A stretch of DNA of 64,000 nt from positions 2,425,001 through 2,489,000 of the forward strand of contig NZ_CP116339.1 of the NCBI RefSeq assembly GCF_028198165.1, read 5' to 3'. Of the stretch, positions 58,002 to 64,000 are shown piece by piece. Position 1 is the first letter of the stretch, and each line of letters starts with the position of its first letter. The notes beneath the pieces are model-generated. The model ran no database searches. It was not told the DNA's origin and worked only from the letters and a program-made list of their open reading frames with translations. The translations under genes were made by a program, and so were the position numbers. This stretch comes from Pseudoxanthomonas sp. JBR18. GTDB lineage: Bacteria > Pseudomonadota > Gammaproteobacteria > Xanthomonadales > Xanthomonadaceae.

Positions 58002-58039
58002 GGAAGACAGTTGCTACATGGGCATTACGAGAAAGCCCC

Positions 58040-58104
58040 AGCGGAGCGGCTCCGCTCTACAGGGGCGTTACGGGGAAGCCTCAGCGGAGCGAGCTCCGCT
58101 CTAC
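58040..58104. repeat. GTAG-type REP array, right part
   Basis: Units at 58040-58060 (one base shorter in the centre) and 58083-58104, same orientation and spacing as 56814 and 56858. The intervening sequence (CAGGGGCGTTACGGGGAAGC) is a variant of that between the left units. They lie directly before glmS. Confidence 0.9.
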
Positions 58105-58171
58105 AGGGCCCTCCACCGAGGGCCCGGCTACACTTACGCGGTTATCCCTGTTCGTTCGAAGGAAGTGCTCC

Positions 58172-60004
<1,833 letters not shown>

Positions 60005-60016
60005 GCGTCGCAGCGC

Positions 60017-60763
60017 GTGCCGCACGATCCATTGAGCCTGCTGTTGGTGTGCGCCGTCCTGGTGCTGGCGGGCTGGGTGAAAGGCGTCGCCGGCATGGGT
60101 CTGCCAGCGGTGGGCATGGCCGCGCTGGGATTGATGATGTCGCCCGTGCAGGCGGCCACGCTGATGGTCGTCCCGCTGGTATTGACCAATGTCTGGCAGG
60201 CGTTCTCTGGCCCGGCGCTGGGCGCGCTGGTGCGCCGGTTGGCCTGGATGCTGGTCGGGATCGTGGCCGGCACCTGCGCCGGGATCGGCCTGCTGACCGC
60301 GCGCGGCTCGCCCTGGCCGGGGTTTGCGCTGGGTCTGGCGCTTGCCGCCTATGGCGTGGTCGGCCTGTGGTTGCCGCCGTTGTCGCTGCCGCAGCGCGCA
60401 GCGCGCTGGGCCGCGCCGGTGGTGGGGGCGTGCACCGGGGTGCTGTGCGGCGCGACCGGGGTCTTCAGCGTGCCGCTGGTGCCTTATCTGACGGCGCTGG
60501 GGCTGGGCCGCGACGCCCTGATCCAGGCCATGGGCCTGTCCTTCCTGGTGTGCAGCGCCACGCTCGGGGCCGCGCTGGCGGTCCGTGGACATTACCCGGG
60601 TGGCGTGGCCTGGCAGTCGTGCTTGGCGGTGCTGCCCGCCCTGGCGGGCGTGGCCCTGGGCCAGCGCACCCGCCAGCGCATGGATCCGGCGCGATTCCGC
60701 TTCTGGTTCTTCGTGTCGCTGGTCCTGGTCGGTGGCTTCATGGCGGTGCGCGCGCTCGTGTAG
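60017..60763 (+). CDS. TSUP (TauE/SafE) family permease
   Basis: 248 residues, GTG start, about eight membrane helices in two repeats: GWVKGVAGMGLPAVGMAALGLMMSPVQAA in the first and ACTGVLCGATGVFSVPLVPYLTALGL in the second are family-like G-x-G-x-P helical entries. Such proteins carry sulfite, sulfonates or other anions across the inner membrane; the substrate is unknown. It begins 12 bases after glmS, so partial cotranscription is possible. Its stop codon lies inside a GTAG palindrome (60760-60781). Confidence 0.88.
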   Translation: MPHDPLSLLLVCAVLVLAGWVKGVAGMGLPAVGMAALGLMMSPVQAATLMVVPLVLTNVWQAFSGPALGALVRRLAWMLVGIVAGTCAGIGLLTARGSPWPGFALGLALAAYGVVGLWLPPLSLPQRAARWAAPVVGACTGVLCGATGVFSVPLVPYLTALGLGRDALIQAMGLSFLVCSATLGAALAVRGHYPGGVAWQSCLAVLPALAGVALGQRTRQRMDPARFRFWFFVSLVLVGGFMAVRALV

Positions 60764-60781
60764 CGCGGAGCCCGCTCCGCT
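60760..60781. repeat. GTAG-type REP overlapping a stop codon
   Basis: GTAGCGCGGAGC followed by CCGCTCCGCT. The TAG of the terminal GTAG is the stop of the TSUP gene. A degenerate relative (GTAGGACGAGCTCGCTCCGC) is at 60879-60898. Confidence 0.75.
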
Positions 60782-61148
60782 GCCCGTTCCCGTCCGTCTG
60801 TGCGGAAAGCCCGGCGGACCCCGGTCCGCTCGACGGTGAAGCGTGGGCTGCCGTGGCGCGTGCAGGTCTCAGATGTGCGTAGGACGAGCTCGCTCCGCCG
60901 GAGTCTTCTCCAAGCGCCGACCGCAACGGCGCTGATCGGCGCCGCGCACACCACTTGCAGTCCATTGTGCGGCGCCGCAGCGTTCCTTCTTCGCGCCGCC
61001 TGTCTATGATCGCCGCCGGTCGCCGCCGTGGATCTGGGAGGGGCACGGCAGGCGACGTTTCTTCAGGGCCGTCCACGGTTCGTTGTCCGGCGTCGCGTGC
61101 GTCCGGCGCGGGCGCGGGCGACGCGCTGACCCATTCCCGAGGAGTGTC
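60764..61148. other. Intergenic gap before the sugar transporter gene
   Basis: 385 bases holding the REP at its left edge and a degenerate copy near 60879. No supported gene; the promoter of the transporter gene could not be placed. Confidence 0.5.
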
Positions 61149-62564
61149 ATGAACGACGCCGCATCGCGCCAAGAAGAAAACACCGGCTTCATCATCTTGA
61201 TCAGCTGCGTGGCCACGCTGGGCGGATTCCTGTTCGGATTCGACAGCGGGGTGATCAACGGCACCGTCGACGGCCTGCGCGCGGCCTTCAACTCCGACAG
61301 CATGGGCACCGGTTTCAACGTGGCCTCGATGCTGCTGGGCTGTGCGGTGGGTGCGTTCTTCGCCGGGCGACTGGCCGATCATTACGGCCGGCGGGTCGTG
61401 CTGATCGTGGCGGCGGTGTGCTTCATCATCTCGGCCTGGGGCTCGGGCGTGGCCACCGGCTCGCTGGAGTTCGTGATCTATCGCATCATCGGCGGCCTGG
61501 CGGTCGGTGCGGCCAGCGTGATGTCGCCGGCCTATATCAGCGAGGTGGCCTCGGCGCGCTATCGCGGGCGGCTGGCCACGGTGCAGCAGATCGCCATCAT
61601 CAGCGGGCTGTTCGCCGCCTTCCTCAGCAACTACCTGCTGGCGCGCGTGGCCGGCGCGTCCACCCAGCCGTTGTGGAATGGCTTCGAGGCCTGGCGCTGG
61701 ATGTTCTGGGTGGAGATCCTGCCGGCGGGCCTGTTTCTGGTCGCGCTGCTGTTCATTCCGGAAAGCCCGCGCTATCTGGTGGTCAAGGGTCAGTTGCAGC
61801 GCGCCCAGGCGGTGCTTGCCCGGCTCTATGGCGCGCGTCAGGCCGAGGCCAAGGTGCGTGAGATCGACGCCAGCCGCGCCGGCGAGGCGCATCGCCCGCG
61901 CTTGTCGGACCTGATCAGCAAGACCACCGGCAAGGTGCGGCCGATCGTGTGGATCGGCATCGGCCTGGCGGTGTTCCAGCAACTGGTCGGCATCAACGTG
62001 GTGTTCTACTACGGCGCGGTGCTGTGGCAGGCGGTGGGCTTTTCCGAGAACGACGCGCTGCTGATCAACGTGCTCTCCGGTGCGCTCAGCATCGGCGCCT
62101 GCCTGGTCACGGTGGTGTTGATTGATCGGGTCGGGCGCAAGCCGCTGCTGTGGATCGGCTCGGCCGGCATGGCGCTGACCCTGGCGGCGGTGGCCTTCGC
62201 TTTCGCAAGCGGGCATCTGGACGCCAACGGTCGCCTGCAGTTGTCCGATGGCATGGGGGTGTTCGCGCTGGTGGCCGCCAACGCCTACGTGGTGTTCTTC
62301 AACGCCTCGTGGGGACCGGTCATGTGGGTGATGCTGGGCGAGATGTTCCCCAACCAGATCCGTGGCTCGGGCCTGGCGGTGGCCGGCCTGTTCCAGTGGG
62401 CGGCCAACTTCGCGGTGACCATGACCTTCCCGATCATGCTGGCCGGGGTCGGCCTGGCGGCCGCCTATGGCTGTTACGCCGCCGCGGCGCTGGTGTCGGT
62501 GTTCTTCGTGCTGCGCTACGTGCACGAGACCAACGGGCGCGAGCTGGAGCAGATGGAGGGCTGA
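61149..62564 (+). CDS. Sugar porter MFS transporter
   Basis: 471 residues, twelve membrane helices. Sugar porter signatures: GFLFGFDSGVINGT in helix 1, GRLADHYGRR between helices 2 and 3, RIIGGLAVGAASVMSPAYISEVA, PESPRYLV before the central loop, GINVVFYYG in helix 7, DRVGRKPLL between 8 and 9, and SWGPVMWVMLGEMFPNQIRG. Probably a proton-linked monosaccharide importer. ATG 61149 follows CGAGGAGTG; an upstream in-frame ATG at 61083 lacks similarity. It is followed by the sensor gene with its own promoter-like sequence. Confidence 0.93.
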   Translation: MNDAASRQEENTGFIILISCVATLGGFLFGFDSGVINGTVDGLRAAFNSDSMGTGFNVASMLLGCAVGAFFAGRLADHYGRRVVLIVAAVCFIISAWGSGVATGSLEFVIYRIIGGLAVGAASVMSPAYISEVASARYRGRLATVQQIAIISGLFAAFLSNYLLARVAGASTQPLWNGFEAWRWMFWVEILPAGLFLVALLFIPESPRYLVVKGQLQRAQAVLARLYGARQAEAKVREIDASRAGEAHRPRLSDLISKTTGKVRPIVWIGIGLAVFQQLVGINVVFYYGAVLWQAVGFSENDALLINVLSGALSIGACLVTVVLIDRVGRKPLLWIGSAGMALTLAAVAFAFASGHLDANGRLQLSDGMGVFALVAANAYVVFFNASWGPVMWVMLGEMFPNQIRGSGLAVAGLFQWAANFAVTMTFPIMLAGVGLAAAYGCYAAAALVSVFFVLRYVHETNGRELEQMEG

Positions 62565-62649
62565 GCCGGCGCTGCGGGCCGCCGTCACGCTTTGGATGAT
62601 TCTGGCGCGGCCAGGCCCGCTCAGGCATTGGCGGCTTCCCGGGGCTGGC

Positions 62650-62655
62650 TATACT
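62650..62655 (+). promoter_or_regulatory. Candidate -10 element of sensor gene
   Basis: TATACT 32 bases before the start ATG at 62687. The matching -35 region is not clear. Confidence 0.4.
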
Positions 62656-62686
62656 CGATTGCGTCCAGGGTGCACCAGGGGAGCCG

Positions 62687-64000
62687 ATGCGAATCTTGAA
62701 GCCGCCTATGGCAGGCGCTGTCGTGGTCCTGGTGATTGGCCTGCTACTCAGTGCAGCGCTGGCGACCCACCAACTTCGCTCCAATCAGCGGCAGATCAGC
62801 ACACGACTGGATGCGCTGGCCGACAGCGCCGCCACCGACCTCAAGGCTCGGTTTGGCCTGTATGAGTACGGCTTGCGCGGTGCCCGCGGCGCGGTCATCA
62901 GCGCCGGCGACCATCAGGAAACCCGGGCGGGGTTTTTGCGCTACGCGCGATCGCGCGAAATCGACCGCGAGTTCCCCGGCGCGCGCGGTTTCGGCTATAT
63001 CGCGCGGGTGCCTCGCGGGAGTGAGGAGGCCTTTGTGGCGGCCGCGCGCGCCGACGGGTTCCCGGACTTCGGCATTCGCTATCTCTCCCGCTACGAAGGC
63101 GAGCGCTTCATCATCAAGTACATCGAGCCGGTCGATCGCAACCGGGCGGCGGTCGGGTTGGACATCGGTTCAGAGAAGAACCGGCGGCAGGCCGCGCTGG
63201 CGTCCGCCGCCAGCGGCCGGCCGACCCTCACCGGGCCGATCACCCTGGTCCAGGCAACCGGCCAGCAGAACCGCTCGATGTTGCTGCTGCTGCCGGTCTA
63301 CGCCGGCGATGCGCCGGCGGGCGCGACCGGGATGGAGCACACCCTGGGTTGGGTGTATGCGCCGCTGGTGACCGACGAGATCCTGGCCGACTTCGAGCAG
63401 GCGCATTCGGCTTACGGCTTCACCCTGCAGGATGTCACCGATCCGGAGCACGTGCAGGATATCTTCCAATCTTCTCTGGCTGGTGGCTCGGAGGGCGGAC
63501 TGCACCGCACCCGCGAGGTGAGGATCTTCGGCCGTGTCTGGCGGGTAGATCTGATGGCCAGTCCCGCGTTCGTGGAGAGCCTGGGCTTGGTCAGCCCAGG
63601 TCAGATCGGTGCGACCGGCGCCCTGTTCTCGCTGCTGCTGGCGCTGGCGGTGTACCTGCTGATGTCGCTGAGTGCGCGCAAGCGCCGCAGCCAGCAGCAG
63701 CAGGCGCGCACGGCGGCCATCGTGGACAGCGTGCAGGACGCGATCATCGCCACCACCTCGGGGGGACGGGTGATCGAATGGAACCGCGCGGCCGAACGCA
63801 TGTTCGGCTACCCGGCGCAGGAGGCGATGGGCGCGGTCCTGGCCGATCTGATCGTGCCGCCGGCCGCGGCGGGCCAGGACGCGGCGATCCTGCGCAGCGT
63901 CGCGGCGGGGCAGCAGGTCGAGCCGCAGGAGACCCAGCGCCGCCATCGTGATGGCACCGTGCTGGATGTGGAGGTGACCGCAGCGCCAATACGCGAAGGC
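62687..64000 (+). CDS. CHASE-PAS membrane sensor protein, N-terminal part
   Basis: At least 438 residues, running off the window. ATG 62687 follows CAGGGGAG. TM1 (AGAVVVLVIGLLLSAALA) is followed by a CHASE sensory domain (about 45-270) with FPGARGFGYIARVPRGSEEAF, FGIRYLSRYEGERFIIKYIEPVDRNRAAVGLDIGSEKNRRQA and GRPTLTGPITLVQ. TM2 is about 305-328 (ALFSLLLALAVYLLMSL) and a PAS domain starts near 345 (IVDSVQDAIIATTSGGRVIEWNRAAERMFGYPAQEAMG). The output domain (kinase, GGDEF or EAL) lies beyond the end, so class and function are open. CHASE domains sense small extracellular ligands. Confidence 0.9.
   Translation, partial: MRILKPPMAGAVVVLVIGLLLSAALATHQLRSNQRQISTRLDALADSAATDLKARFGLYEYGLRGARGAVISAGDHQETRAGFLRYARSREIDREFPGARGFGYIARVPRGSEEAFVAAARADGFPDFGIRYLSRYEGERFIIKYIEPVDRNRAAVGLDIGSEKNRRQAALASAASGRPTLTGPITLVQATGQQNRSMLLLLPVYAGDAPAGATGMEHTLGWVYAPLVTDEILADFEQAHSAYGFTLQDVTDPEHVQDIFQSSLAGGSEGGLHRTREVRIFGRVWRVDLMASPAFVESLGLVSPGQIGATGALFSLLLALAVYLLMSLSARKRRSQQQQARTAAIVDSVQDAIIATTSGGRVIEWNRAAERMFGYPAQEAMGAVLADLIVPPAAAGQDAAILRSVAAGQQVEPQETQRRHRDGTVLDVEVTAAPIREG

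Larger units (their letters stand above)
56878..58015 (+). mobile_element. IS110-family insertion sequence in a REP palindrome
   Basis: About 1138 bp with a single DEDD transposase gene. The left flank ends AGCTCCGCTCT (56877) and the right flank begins ACATGGGCATTACG (58016). Joined, they recreate the sequence of the intact neighbouring unit at 56814-56849, and the array then has period 44 throughout (unit starts 56814, 56858, then 58040 after removal). The dinucleotide CT is present at both junctions (56876-56877 and 58014-58015), as the shared core of IS110 recombination. There are no terminal inverted repeats and no longer target duplication, as expected for this family. Non-coding DNA is 206 bases on the left and 14 on the right, the IS110-group layout. 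Confidence 0.88.

Noticed and set aside
58105..58171. A glmS ribozyme or riboswitch upstream of glmS
   Set aside because: Only about 67 bases remain between the REP and the ATG, and no ribozyme-like fold or core sequence is visible; the ribozyme is essentially a Gram-positive feature.

Overview
The window is high-GC chromosomal DNA, densely coding on both strands. It fits a gammaproteobacterium of the Xanthomonadaceae (Pseudoxanthomonas, Stenotrophomonas or Luteimonas-like). The reasons are an otsB-GH15-otsA trehalose operon, a lipoamide dehydrogenase that carries its own lipoyl domains, a full atp operon linked to glmU/glmS, and GTAG-bounded short palindromes like those known from Stenotrophomonas. 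The species cannot be fixed from the sequence alone. No rRNA, tRNA or CRISPR was seen.

Layout. 1-5.6 kb: end of a BenE-type benzoate symporter, a DcaP-like porin, yajQ, a DMT-family transporter, two small conserved-looking genes and ompW. 6.2-10.1 kb (minus): otsB, a GH15 glucoside hydrolase and otsA. 10.4-15.1 kb: pyruvate dehydrogenase E2, an MscS-type channel, and E3 with two tandem lipoyl domains. 15.3-22.7 kb: a secreted hypothetical protein, an exported amidohydrolase, an outer-membrane barrel, a TonB-dependent receptor and a TPR-sulfotransferase. 23.0-30.3 kb: the complete atpIBEFHAGDC operon, with REP palindromes between atpA and atpG and a strong terminator after atpC. 30.5-32.6 kb: a lower-GC insert of two genes (GtrA, GT-C-type membrane protein). 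Then come glmU, an exported RidA and a lone helix-turn-helix gene. 58.2-64.0 kb: glmS, a TSUP permease, a sugar MFS and a CHASE-PAS sensor running off the end.

The outstanding region is 35350-56624. It is an unbroken minus-strand run of 18 genes: one MacA-like adaptor, one MacB/LolD-type ATPase, TWELVE FtsX/MacB-type permeases in six alternating A/B pairs, a PDZ protein, a small exported protein, a sigma-54 response regulator and a histidine kinase. Upstream of the first gene I read a near-consensus sigma-54 promoter (56531-56547) preceded by three tandem palindromes with a GTCCG/CGGAC core (56571-56624). This is the arrangement expected for binding by the co-encoded response regulator. The simplest model is one self-regulated transcription unit in which a single ATPase and adaptor serve six permease heterodimers. 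The kinase has almost no periplasmic domain, so the permeases may themselves be the signal receivers. The substrate is unknown.

Between this operon and glmS sits an IS110-family element inserted in an array of REP palindromes. Its ends can be placed to the base because removing it restores a regular 44-bp REP period. Its leading non-coding end contains segments that match both the REP target and the element's own ends in the positions expected for the guide loops of a bridge RNA.
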